This document shows positions 1-8,940 of a stretch of DNA of 64,000 nucleotides, one piece after another (positions within the stretch are counted from its first letter, which is position 1; each line of letters opens with the position of its first letter). The stretch lies in the NCBI GenBank assembly GCA_020112395.1, contig JACCEK010000002.1, positions 372,001 through 436,000 of the forward strand, in the 5' to 3' direction. The notes under the pieces were generated by a model that saw only the letters and a list, made by a program, of their open reading frames with translations, did not search any database and was not told where the DNA came from. This DNA is from Aerococcaceae bacterium DSM 111021 (GTDB lineage Bacteria; Bacillota; Bacilli; Lactobacillales; Aerococcaceae). The position numbers and the translations under genes are program-made.

Positions 1-1280
1 CCTTTCGCCGCTTCAAGCATAGGTGGCGGACCACAAACATGCCATGAAGCTGTTTCGAAATACTCTTCAAGCCCTTCCTCTTTGATGAAATCTTCATCAA
101 CAAAACCATAAGCGAAGCCTTCAACTTCTTCTTCACTAAAGATAATGTGGTGAGAAAAGTTTGGATATTGCTTGGCGAACCCTTTTAATTCATCATAGTA
201 CATTAACTCTTCTTCATAACCTACTCCCCAAATGAAAATGATTCGTCGGTCTGAATCTTTCGCAATTTCTTCGCGTAATAAACTTAAGTTTGGTGTAACC
301 CCGATACCACCAGACAGCAGAACCATCGGTTCATTTGAATGCCGTACTTGTTCGGGATAAAAATTACCATAAGGCCCCTCAATCGTTACCTTATCCCCTA
401 CCTCTACTTGATCAAGTGAACTTGTAAAATCCCCGTCCTCTTTAATCATCACCATAACAGTATCCTCATTATATGTCGGGGCGCTAGAGAACGAGAAGGG
501 ATGTGCCTCACTTGTAACTTTTGAATCAACGAAACGGAAGAAGCCATATTGTCCGGCAATATAATCAAGTTTGTTGCCTTTTGTTGGTCTCAATTCAATT
601 TCATGAATTTTAGGAGTCGGTTTATCGAGCCTTACTATCTCGTATTTTGGCAAGATTGCCAAACGAATTTTATACAAGGCATACCAACCGAGAACAATTA
701 CCGTATAAAGTGTCGTTAAGAATAGGAATGGTATATTCCCCACTAGATATGACACATTATAAATATGGAAATGAATCGCAATGATACTCACAATAGCCAA
801 ACGGTGTAACCATAAATGTCGATTTCGTTTGTAAGTATTCTTCTTCAAGTTCATTAACTTTTTGGACTTTTTAATTAATGTGTCGGATAAGACAAAAATA
901 CCTGTAAACATCACGATAATGAGTGATATTAAACCTACATAACCAAGTATAGACGTATCTGATAACGATAAAGTAAAGACATTGGCTAAGCCACTCCAAC
1001 GTATACCGACATGGATAAGCAGAGTAACGGGCAATGCCATCGCCATCCACGCATGAATTCCATACATTTGAGTTAAACCTAATTTCTTCTCAATCGCTTT
1101 TGGACGAACAGCAATTAAAACAAGGGTCAACATAATACAAAATGAAAAAGATCCAGTAATATTCGATAAAAATTCCGGCAGATTAGGGGGGATATAGTCT
1201 TGTAATAAAGCGATTAATAAAGTAAAAAACATAAAAAGGGCAACACCAGGAAAGAACCATCTCAAAGCGCTTTTGTTCAT
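1..1280 (-). CDS. ferric-reductase-like transmembrane flavoprotein (partial, 3' end cut by window edge)
   Basis: About 426 residues are visible from the ATG at 1280; the C-terminus lies beyond the window. The N-terminal half has about six hydrophobic segments (residues about 8-27, 43-60, 75-92, 112-133, 160-180, 183-205). Two histidine pairs with haem-like spacing are seen (H76/H90 and H159/H172), as in ferric reductase-like membrane domains. The C-terminal half is a ferredoxin-reductase-type module: HPFSFSSAP (about 260-268) for FAD, GGIGVTP for the nicotinamide nucleotide site, and CGPPPM near the visible end. Family knowledge suggests electron transfer from NAD(P)H through FAD and haem across the membrane. 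The acceptor (ferric iron, oxygen or other) cannot be told from sequence. A good Shine-Dalgarno (AGAGAGGATAAT) precedes the start. Confidence 0.8.
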   Translation of the reverse strand, partial: MNKSALRWFFPGVALFMFFTLLIALLQDYIPPNLPEFLSNITGSFSFCIMLTLVLIAVRPKAIEKKLGLTQMYGIHAWMAMALPVTLLIHVGIRWSGLANVFTLSLSDTSILGYVGLISLIIVMFTGIFVLSDTLIKKSKKLMNLKKNTYKRNRHLWLHRLAIVSIIAIHFHIYNVSYLVGNIPFLFLTTLYTVIVLGWYALYKIRLAILPKYEIVRLDKPTPKIHEIELRPTKGNKLDYIAGQYGFFRFVDSKVTSEAHPFSFSSAPTYNEDTVMVMIKEDGDFTSSLDQVEVGDKVTIEGPYGNFYPEQVRHSNEPMVLLSGGIGVTPNLSLLREEIAKDSDRRIIFIWGVGYEEELMYYDELKGFAKQYPNFSHHIIFSEEEVEGFAYGFVDEDFIKEEGLEEYFETASWHVCGPPPMLEAAK

Positions 1281-1550
1281 AATTATCCTCTCTTTCTAAT
1301 GTTTATTTCTGTCACTGAAACGGAGAATTGCCTATAGTAGAAAGTGATTGCTTTTAGTTACTGGAGATTGACACAAAGACATCTTGTTTGATTCAACAAG
1401 TCAACTTATTCTTATGAAAACCCTAACATGATGAAGGTTTACAGTCAAACCATATACCCTCTTATTGATAAAAATATTGTCTGTTCAAATAATCCTCAAT
1501 GAGTCCTTAAATATTGATGAATATTCTTCTACAATTTAAACGCAAATTAC

Positions 1551-1590
1551 AAAAAAACTGAACATCCGAGATGGGTGTCCAGTCTTTTTA
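1551..1590 (-). terminator. terminator downstream of msrA
   Basis: Inverted repeat at 1558-1567 and 1573-1582 (ten pairs, one mismatch) followed on the minus strand by a run of seven T. It ends the metQ-msrA transcript. The rest of 1281-1642 is AT-rich and shows no gene. Confidence 0.75.
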
Positions 1591-1642
1591 CTTTGTTCAT
1601 ATTTTTAGGTCCGTTCTATAACAGACATCTTGTTGGTTGCTC

Positions 1643-2152
1643 TTAAGCACTATCTCGACCTGATCTGACTCTATATGCTTGATAATGTTCTGGTTGTTTC
1701 TGATAGAAATCTTGATGATAATCTTCAGCACCGTAGAATGTACTGGCGGACGTAATTTCAGTTACGACAGGTTTATCAAAGCGTCCACTAATATCTAAAG
1801 CTTTTTTAGATGCTTCTGCCTTAAGTTTCTGTTCCTCAGTTAGGTAGAATACCCCTGGTCGATAAGACGATCCGCGGTTAATAAATTGCCCACCAGCATC
1901 TGTCGGATCGCTAATCTCCCAATAAATATCCAATAACTCATCATAACTTATGATTGTTGGGTCAAAAACAATCTTGACCGCTTCAGTATGACCCGTCTCA
2001 CCACTACAAACCTCTTCATAGGTTGGGTTGACAGTGTGACCACCTGTATAACCTGAAGTGACTGAATGTACACCATCCCATTGATCGAATGGTTTCACCA
2101 TACACCAAAAGCATCCTCCGGCTAAAACTGCTGTTTCTTGTTGGTTTGTCAT
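1643..2152 (-). CDS. msrA: peptide-methionine (S)-S-oxide reductase MsrA
   Basis: 169 aa, the usual length for MsrA. The catalytic motif GGCFWC is at residues 12-17 with the nucleophilic Cys at 14, followed by [19 protein letters not shown] and GHTEAV, all hallmark MsrA segments. The enzyme reduces the S epimer of methionine sulfoxide, free or in protein, in the cytosol, with thioredoxin as usual reductant. The start has a strong Shine-Dalgarno (AGAAAGGAG). It lies 37 bp after metQ on the same strand with no terminator between, so it is very probably co-transcribed with metQ under the Met-type T-box. That links methionine uptake and methionine repair. Confidence 0.95.
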   Translation of the reverse strand: MTNQQETAVLAGGCFWCMVKPFDQWDGVHSVTSGYTGGHTVNPTYEEVCSGETGHTEAVKIVFDPTIISYDELLDIYWEISDPTDAGGQFINRGSSYRPGVFYLTEEQKLKAEASKKALDISGRFDKPVVTEITSASTFYGAEDYHQDFYQKQPEHYQAYRVRSGRDSA

Positions 2153-2189
2153 ACAATTCTCCTTTCTATTCGCCTAAGAACGAATAATA

Positions 2190-3056
2190 TTAATTTTCTA
2201 ATTCTGGTAATGGAGCGTCAAACATTGGATATGTTTCGCCATTGTATACTTCATTTATTTTTTCTGCGACATCATCTGTCTGGTAAAGTTCTGCAATTTT
2301 AAGATAAACTGGGTTATCTTTATTCTCTTCTAAAGTTGTAATTGTGTTGATGTACATTGGGTTAACTTTCTCTACATCTTCTGCATCATTGAATATCGCA
2401 TCATGAATTGATAAGCCTACATCATTAGCGAAATTCGTATTAATTAACGCTGCATCAACATCTGGTAAAGATAATGCTGCGAAGTTTGGCTCAACAAGTA
2501 CAATTTCTAAATTCTTTGGATTTGACGTGATATCTTCCTCATCGCCGTAGATACCTACCTCATCATCAACCTCAATTAACCCCGCGATTTCTAAAGCCAA
2601 TAACGAACGGCCCAATGTTGAAGGATCATTTGGAAGTGAAATACTTCCGCCTTCAGGAATAGCTTCGACCGACTCATGCTTTTCAGAATATAAACCTAAT
2701 GGCATTAATAACGTATTTGCGATCGCAAACACCGTACCGTCATTATCTTCGTTCCAAGATTTAATAAATGGATGACCTTGGAAGCCACTAATATCAAGCG
2801 AGCCATTTTGGAGAGCAACGTTTGGTTGATTGTAATCATTAAACAGAACCAACTCTAACGTAATTCCTTCTTCTTCCAAAGCTTTCTCTGCTACGTATTC
2901 CCACAGCTCCAGCCCTGTATCACTCACAACACCGACGATGACCGTTTCACCTTCAAACTCTTTTGTTTCTTCCGCTGAAGCTACTGGTAAAAACCATTGC
3001 CCACTTATTAATAAGATACTTAATACGAATCCGAATACACGTTTGATATTTTTCAT
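2190..3056 (-). CDS. metQ: MetQ-family methionine ABC transporter substrate-binding protein
   Basis: 288 aa of the NlpA/MetQ family: the mature part begins with FEGETVIVGVVSDTG, and contains GFQGHPFI, LPNDPSTLGRSLLALE and ALINTNFAND, positions typical of MetQ. It binds methionine outside the membrane for a MetNI-type importer. The N-terminus (residues 1-28) is a signal peptide ending in ASA-EE. It contains no cysteine, so there is no lipobox; MetQ is normally a lipoprotein in Gram-positives. No metN (ATPase) or metI/P (permease) is next to it, so the transporter partner must be encoded elsewhere or be missing. A T-box leader precedes it. Confidence 0.88.
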   Translation of the reverse strand: MKNIKRVFGFVLSILLISGQWFLPVASAEETKEFEGETVIVGVVSDTGLELWEYVAEKALEEEGITLELVLFNDYNQPNVALQNGSLDISGFQGHPFIKSWNEDNDGTVFAIANTLLMPLGLYSEKHESVEAIPEGGSISLPNDPSTLGRSLLALEIAGLIEVDDEVGIYGDEEDITSNPKNLEIVLVEPNFAALSLPDVDAALINTNFANDVGLSIHDAIFNDAEDVEKVNPMYINTITTLEENKDNPVYLKIAELYQTDDVAEKINEVYNGETYPMFDAPLPELEN

Positions 3057-3109
3057 TTTATTCTCTCCCTTAAACTATTATTTATTCTAGACCTTACAAC
3101 TTTTTTGAA

Positions 3110-3397
3110 TAAAAAAAGCCCCTCTTGTCAGAGATATCTCTAACAAAAGGGACGAAGAGTCGTGTTACCACCCAATTTTCTATTATCTTCACAAATAATA
3201 GCTCATTCAGTATCAATAAATACTGCACACTGTATCGGGTGTGCCCGTCTAAGAAGCGTTAACCTCTTAAACTGCTCCGAGCTCATCTTCACTCACGCTT
3301 AAACCACCCTTTTTCACCAAACCAGGCTCTCTGTACTTGTTAAGTCGTTTCGCTACTCTTCTCTTCATCACAGTCGCTTATTAATCTATTGTTTTAT
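3110..3397 (-). promoter_or_regulatory. T-box riboswitch (probably methionine-specific) controlling metQ-msrA
   Basis: On the minus strand the leader has the T-box antiterminator core GGGTGGTAACACG (3161-3173). A terminator hairpin with stem CCCTTTTGTTAGAGA/TCTCTGACAAGAGGGG and a run of seven T (3114-3152) follows it. Upstream there is a stem I region with an AGTA-type motif (AGAGTAGCG) and a GGTGAA-like element. T-boxes sense uncharged tRNA. An ATG triplet near 3284-3286 in the stem I region could be the methionine specifier, which agrees with the genes controlled, but I did not fold the RNA. Class is firm, specificity is inferred. Confidence 0.88.
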
Positions 3398-3426
3398 ATA
3401 CTATGCGTCTTCATTAAAATTGTCAA
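3398..3426 (-). promoter_or_regulatory. sigma-A promoter of the T-box/metQ transcript
   Basis: Perfect -35 TTGACA (3421-3426), 17-bp spacer, -10 TAGTAT (3398-3403), just upstream of the T-box leader. Confidence 0.75.
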
Positions 3427-3585
3427 CCATTTTATTAGATAAAAATTATAAATTGCAAATAACTCTCATTTAAAAATATAATTTCCATTAAGTCTCCATA
3501 TGAATGACAAAAGATAATAACGTTTTTAATAGTTAAAATAGGTTAATTACTTAAATGACTTAACTATATAAGAAAGAGTGAGTCT

Positions 3586-5462
3586 ATGAAACCGGATTAC
3601 TACCTTGAAAAAATCATTGAACCCTTTAACCATCTAAAAGTCCATCATCGTAAGGTCACAACTCAACAAAATGAACAACCACCTACAATCACCTTACAAA
3701 TACCCAAAAGAATATACTTATACCTAAAACCCTTCACACTTCTAGTTTTCCTCATGATGGTATCATCCTAGTAGCCGGATTACTCGGTATGTTACCTGCA
3801 ATTTTAACCGGTCGTATCTTCGATGGTCGATTCATCGGTGGTGACTTTAACCAGTTAATCACCCTGATTGGCGCATCATTCATCGTCCTACTTTTAACCG
3901 GTTTAATCGGTTTCACCTAAAGTTTCCTCGGCGCTTGTCTATCTCAAAACATCGGTAAAGAAATGTGTAATCAAATGTTCGGCCACCTTCAAAAACTATC
4001 GCAAGGCTTTTATGCCTCTGGTAAACAAGGTGAGATTATTACCCGAATGACCAATGACATCAGTGCTGTTCAAAATTTTGACACCGGTACTTTAACCCAA
4101 GCCGAATCCAACTTAGCTGTCTTAATTTCTTCTTTTATTGCGATAATCCAACTAAACTGGATACTCGCTTTAATCAGTATGTTAATCGTTCCCCTAATTG
4201 ACTTACCTGTTAAAATCGTCGGTAAAAAATGCTGGGCACTAACCAATGAATCTCATGATTTAAACGATGAAGCGAATGAAATATTAAATGAAACGCTCAG
4301 CGTGAGTGGTCAACAACTGGTTAAACTGTTCACTAAAGAAGAAATTGAGTATTAACGCTATCAGACAGTAATTAAACAACTCACACAAGTTAAAGTTAAA
4401 GAAACAACCGTCGGTCGATAGTTTAGAATGGTTGCACAAACCTTTATCGAAGCAGGACCCCTGTCTATTTACTTAGTTGGAGGTATTATGATTCTAATTA
4501 ATCACTATCAAGGTTTGACTGTTAGTGTTATTACGATCCTCGATGCCCTCATGACTCGTATGTACCGACCTTTAACGCAACTTATAGACATACATATCGA
4601 ATTTATCCGCTCGCGAGCTTTATTCAACCGTATATTTAACTACTTAGATATGCCCATTGACATCCAGAACAAACCAAACGCTCTCACATCAAGCTAAATA
4701 AAAGCCAATCTGAGCTTTAACAATGTCTCATTTTACTACAAAGAAGATTCACCTTTCCTTCATGTTATTAGTTTCCAAGTAAATGAAAGTGAAATAGTCG
4801 CAATCTTTGGCTCTTCTGGTGCAGGTAAATCGACCCTTTTTAATCTGATTCCAAGACTCTATGACGTCATTGGAGGAGAAATTAAACTGGGTGATTACAA
4901 TATTCAAGATTTAGATTTACACTTCCTAAGACAAAATATCGGAATGGTTACTCAAGAAACCTACTTATTCAACGTATCCATCCGGGAAAATCTCCTTTAC
5001 GCTAAAAGTGACGCCACTGAAGAGGAACTCATCCAAGCCTGTAAAGAAGCCAATAACCCTGACTTTATCACAAGTCTTCCCGACGGTTATGACACCAAAG
5101 TCGGTAATTATGGAATCAAACTATCTGTTGGAGAGAAACAAAGGCTTTCAATTGCTAGGGTATTTCTAAAAGACCCTATAATACTCATCTTAGACGAAGC
5201 AACATCTAGTCTTGACTCAATCTCTGAAGGCTTATTCCAAGACGCTCTAAGCTCATTAATTAAGAATAAAACGAGCCTTGTCATTGCCCTCCACCTGTCA
5301 ACATTTATCAATGCGGATAAAATTCTCGTCTTAGACAATGGACAGGAAGTCGAAAGAGGCACACACCAGCAACTCCTATAAAATGACGGTATGTATAAAT
5401 TGATGTATGAAACACAATTTAAACCGTATCTTCATGATACTGAACAACTTGCTTCTGCTTAA
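3586..5462 (+). pseudogene. ABC exporter (MsbA/LmrA-type half transporter), inactivated
   Basis: One homologous reading path covers about 620 codons: an N-terminal membrane domain (4.0-4.7 kb), then a nucleotide-binding domain with Walker A FGSSGAGKST (about 4808), Q-loop VTQETYLF, signature LSVGEKQRLSIAR and Walker B ILILDEATSSLD. The path is broken by a frameshift near 3760 and in-frame stops at 3918, 4353, 4419, 4695 and 5379. Sequence between the lesions still reads as good protein, so decay looks recent. The ATPase part alone (4944-5381) stays open. It would have exported a lipid or drug. The neighbouring TetR-type gene and antiporter are also broken, so the whole cassette appears to be degrading. 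Confidence 0.9.
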
Positions 5463-5570
5463 TAGAATATAAAATACTTGCCACCTGTCGTTGAATCTTA
5501 AATCCCATTCTGGATCAAGAGAGTCAGTACAGATGACTTTTTTATGTAATAAAGCTTAAGTAGCAGTCTT

Positions 5571-5586
5571 TTGACCAGATAGTCAA
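5571..5586. promoter_or_regulatory. TetR-type operator-like palindrome 1
   Basis: TTGACCAGATAGTCAA: half-sites TTGAC(C/T) in inverted orientation with a 4-bp centre. It lies 35 bp (centre to centre) from a second, better copy, just upstream of the TetR-family gene. An autoregulatory operator is inferred. Confidence 0.55.
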
Positions 5587-5605
5587 ATATGATAGAAACG
5601 ATTCG

Positions 5606-5621
5606 TTGACCACTCGGTCAA
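5606..5621. promoter_or_regulatory. TetR-type operator-like palindrome 2
   Basis: TTGACCACTCGGTCAA is a perfect inverted repeat (TTGACC-N4-GGTCAA) ending 12 bp before the GTG start of the TetR-family gene. Its length and form fit the short palindromes bound by TetR-family dimers. Confidence 0.6.
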
Positions 5622-5633
5622 TATTGAAATGAG

Positions 5634-6210
5634 GTGACACGACTAAATAGAACAAAGCAAAGTAATTTAAAAAATCAACAAATTATCCAAAGTGCTATTA
5701 CTGAATTTGGCCTTCATCGTTATAGTGAGGCCTCACTTAACGTAATATCTAAAGAAAGTAATTTTTCTAAAGGAATTATCTATCATTATTTTAAGAACAA
5801 ACATAATCTATATTTAGCCTGTGTGGCTGAATGTTTCGAAAGCTTCATCACTTTTCTTAATGAAGAGTCAGTTTCCTTTGAAAATATCGAAGTAGCAACT
5901 AAAAAATATTTTTCATTGCGTCAACAATTCTTTGACCGAAAATCTAAATTTAGTAATATATTTGCGAACGCCGTTTTTCATCCACCCCTACACATAAAGA
6001 AAGAAATCAGAGCACTGAAAACAAAGCTGGATCAATTCAATTATGATTTCTACGAAAGTATCCATCAAACTGTAGATTTAAAGGACTTATGTGATTTTTG
6101 ATGAGGCGATGGAATATTTTAAAGTGTTTCAAGAATCATTTAATTACTATTTTCAAACACAAGATGACGAAAATTACGCTCAACTGATTCAAGAGCCGAA
6201 GTTAAATTAG
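5634..6210 (+). pseudogene. TetR/AcrR-family transcriptional regulator, frameshifted near the C-terminus
   Basis: The GTG start at 5634 opens 155 codons with a typical TetR N-terminal HTH: IIQSAITEFGLHRYSEASL, then SKGIIYHYFKNKHNLYLAC (the strongly conserved recognition-helix region). The frame stops at 6101. Removing one T from the T5 run at 6094-6098 restores an open frame (FDEAMEYFKVFQESFNYYF...) to a stop at 6208-6210. The full protein would be about 191 aa, the usual TetR length. The truncated product keeps the whole DNA-binding domain and most of the ligand domain, so residual function is possible. Two operator-like palindromes lie directly upstream. Confidence 0.8.
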
Positions 6211-6262
6211 AAAAAATATTAAAAATTATGTTTTATGGAATAATTATAGAGGACAGATCAGA

Positions 6263-7301
6263 TTGAATTTGTTTATTCGATATATAACGGTTCCAGCAAT
6301 AGCATTCATCGCTGGTGAATTGGTTGCTAAATTGAGACTTCTAGCGAGCGATATTAGGATGGGTAGCTAATAGCAAGATGGTTTGGTTTTAGGCCCTCAC
6401 GCGCTTGGTCTTATGAACGTTGTATTAATGAATGCAAACTGTTATCAAGCTTAATTAAATGTTTTAGAAGTATGATTATGATTATGATTGGTACGGAGCA
6501 TGTATTTAAGAAGCTGAAAAAATCAGGAAAGAATATAATTATAACTACTCTGTTCCAATCACTCACTACTTTCTTAGTCGTCGCAGTATTTTTTGGAGTT
6601 ATTTTCTACTTTACTGGCGTTCTAATTTAATTTGGGATTTGTGTTTGGTGAAATTGCTTAAGCTACCGTCCCAGCACTAGCCTTATCGATTGTGAAAAAG
6701 TTTAAATCGAAAGGCCCTGTTACCAATACATAATTCCAATGGTGGCTTTAGATTCAATAACCTTGTATTTGGTAGTCCAGTGATGAACTTTATGCTCATG
6801 GTCTTAGGTCTTTCAGCAACGATTGCTAATATCGTCTCAGAAGAAAAATTGGACGAAATTATGACCCTTTTAAATCCTACCTTAGGTTTAGCGTTAATGA
6901 TGGTAATTCTAAACTTAGGTGCTCCACTAGATAATCAATTATTTTTAGGAGCTGGAGCCTTTACAGCTATTTTCATTTTATCAAGAGCTTTAGGTAAATA
7001 TTCCGGCGCTTATATTGGAGCGAAAGTCACAAAATTACCCGATACAGTAGCGAAACATCTTGGTCTGACACTATTACCCCACTCAGGGTTTTTACTCGCC
7101 TTTACTGGGATTGCAGCTTCACAAATCGCTCTATTCGACCCTACAACAGCCACCATTATTCAAGGTACAATTGCAGCAGCCGCTTTTATCAACGAGATAA
7201 TCGCTGTTCTTATTGCTAAAAAAACCTTTGAATGGGCTGGGGAATCAAATCAACAGAGAGCCACTCAACCCATAGGTGATTTGAATACATCGAAAATTTA
7301 A
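6263..7301 (+). pseudogene. CPA2-type cation:proton antiporter remnant
   Basis: The C-terminal part (6780-7301, 173 aa) is a well-kept hydrophobic sequence with features of Na+/H+ or K+/H+ antiporters of the CPA2 family: FILSRALGKYSGAYIGAK, TLLPHSGFLLAFTGIA and IQGTIAAAAFINEIIAVLIAKK. The N-terminal half (from a TTG near 6263) is broken by several stops in the 6.37-6.45 kb and 6.6-6.7 kb stretches, for example GLVLGPHALGL is flanked by stops. It is therefore a decayed gene, not a functional short protein, although the last 173 codons are still open. Confidence 0.8.
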
Positions 7302-7315
7302 ATAAATGAATGCAC

Positions 7316-7353
7316 AAATAGAGCACTCTGGGGATTCCTGAAGTGCTCTATTT
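7316..7353. terminator. terminator-like hairpin after the antiporter remnant
   Basis: Perfect inverted repeat AAATAGAGCAC ... GTGCTCTATTT with a 16-nt loop. The T-run is short. Confidence 0.6.
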
Positions 7354-7469
7354 ACATTATTCTATGGACACGCTTTAATTTATAACTTACTATATATTTA
7401 CTAAATATAAATTTAACATCAATTATAAGCACCTGCCTGTATTAACAAATAACAAAAAGGAATGATGAC

Positions 7470-8171
7470 ATGTCAGATAAAATTGATAACAAAGATATAA
7501 ACAGAGGAAACGAACTTGTCACTACTCTCTTATCAAATCGCATCTTAAAAATAGACCGTAAAGAGTTCCTATATCAATTATTCAAGGAGGAACCAGGAAT
7601 TGAGAAAATACTTGAAAATGGCCCCGTTGAAATTATTGATGAGAAACAAATTGCTTCCACAGCTAAAAAAGCCATTAATAATACGACAATGAAATCATCT
7701 GCTGCATCCTTTGTTTCAGGACTGCCTGGAGGTGTCGCAGTAGTTGCTTCAATACCTGCTGATATTCTACAGTTTTACGGCATGTCGATTAATTTAGCTC
7801 AAAAACTGATGTATTTATATGGTTATCCTGATTTGTACAATGATGATAAGCTAACCGAAGAAGGGAAAAAGTCATTAATCGTTTTTCTTGGTGTGATGTT
7901 AGGAGTCAGTGGGGCTGGAACAGCTGTTAAAAGGATCTCATCAGCTCTAGCTGGTCAAGCAGTTAAGAAGCTCCCACAACAAGCACTCACAAAAACTGTT
8001 TATTATCCAATTATCAAAAAAACTTTAGCTAATTTGGGCGTAAAAGTGACTAAGAATTCCTTTGCAAAATCTGTATCAAAGGTCATTCCAGTCGTTGGTG
8101 GGGGTGTCTCTGGGGGACTGACTTTAGCTACCATAAGCCCCATAAAAAGTATGCTTTTCACACATAGTTGA
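7470..8171 (+). CDS. EcsC-like protein
   Basis: 233 aa. The central segment SGLPGGVAVVASIPADILQFYGMSINLAQKLMYLYGYPDL is characteristic of the EcsC-like family (shown in parts: LPGG, PADILQFY, AQKLMYLYG). The C-terminus is glycine-rich (VVGGGVSGGLTLATISPIKSM). The biochemical role of this family is not established; proteins of this type are often membrane-associated. The end after TISPIKSM looks abrupt compared with homologues I remember, which carry a further helical tail, so a C-terminal truncation is possible. The gene stands alone, with a Shine-Dalgarno AAAGGA before ATG, between the decayed block and the convergent leucine operon. Confidence 0.7.
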   Translation: MSDKIDNKDINRGNELVTTLLSNRILKIDRKEFLYQLFKEEPGIEKILENGPVEIIDEKQIASTAKKAINNTTMKSSAASFVSGLPGGVAVVASIPADILQFYGMSINLAQKLMYLYGYPDLYNDDKLTEEGKKSLIVFLGVMLGVSGAGTAVKRISSALAGQAVKKLPQQALTKTVYYPIIKKTLANLGVKVTKNSFAKSVSKVIPVVGGGVSGGLTLATISPIKSMLFTHS

Positions 8172-8325
8172 CTCGCTATGTGCAAGAATGATTCATATTA
8201 GCTTTCGTTTCTTTTGAGAATTAAAAAGCTTTTTAATATACATCTATCTTTCAACATCTTGTATAAAAATTCCAAAACTATTGCTATAAGGACGGCAAAA
8301 GTTCAGTCCAATTTAGATCAATTAA

Positions 8326-8940
8326 CTATGTGATAGCGTCATAAGCATAAAACTCGTCCCACTTACTTTCATACGCTTTAATTTGTTCTTCATAGGCCAT
8401 TGTTTCAGTAATATCGTCAATTCCACCTAATAATTTACGGCGCCATTCTTCTTCAATTGAAAATTTATACTTAGCATACGGTGTCACTATTTCTTGTGTT
8501 TCTAAATCGATCTTAATCTGTTCGTCGCCCTTTAATCTTGCTAGTGCTTGACGTTCTTCTGCTGATAAACTAATCGCTAACATCCCATTTTTCAGGCTGT
8601 TCATATAAAAGATATCGCTAAAACTTCCGGCAATCACTACTCTAAAACCAAAATCATCTAAAGCCCATACTGCATGTTCTCGAGACGATCCTCCTGCAAA
8701 ATTATCACCAGTTATTAAAATACTCGCACCTTGGCGATCGGGATGATTCAATGGAAATTCTGCTTTAACTTTTCTTGGATAGTCTGATCCTGGTAGATAG
8801 CGCCAGTTATCAAATAAAAATTCACCGAACCCCGTTTTTTCAATCCGATTTAAAAAGGCACTTGGTAAGATTTGATCGGTATTAATATTGTCCTCCATTA
8901 AAGCCACGGTTGTTCCCTTATGAACTATAAAAGGTCTCAT
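8326..8940 (-). CDS. leuD: 3-isopropylmalate dehydratase small subunit LeuD
   Basis: 204 aa, normal for LeuD. Contains NTDQILPS (about 20-27), [17 protein letters not shown] and the [16 protein letters not shown] region. It pairs with LeuC to isomerise 2-isopropylmalate to 3-isopropylmalate in the cytosol. Its ATG overlaps the leuC stop (ATGA), which suggests translational coupling and equal production of the two subunits. Last gene of the leucine operon. Confidence 0.96.
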   Translation of the reverse strand: MRPFIVHKGTTVALMEDNINTDQILPSAFLNRIEKTGFGEFLFDNWRYLPGSDYPRKVKAEFPLNHPDRQGASILITGDNFAGGSSREHAVWALDDFGFRVVIAGSFSDIFYMNSLKNGMLAISLSAEERQALARLKGDEQIKIDLETQEIVTPYAKYKFSIEEEWRRKLLGGIDDITETMAYEEQIKAYESKWDEFYAYDAIT

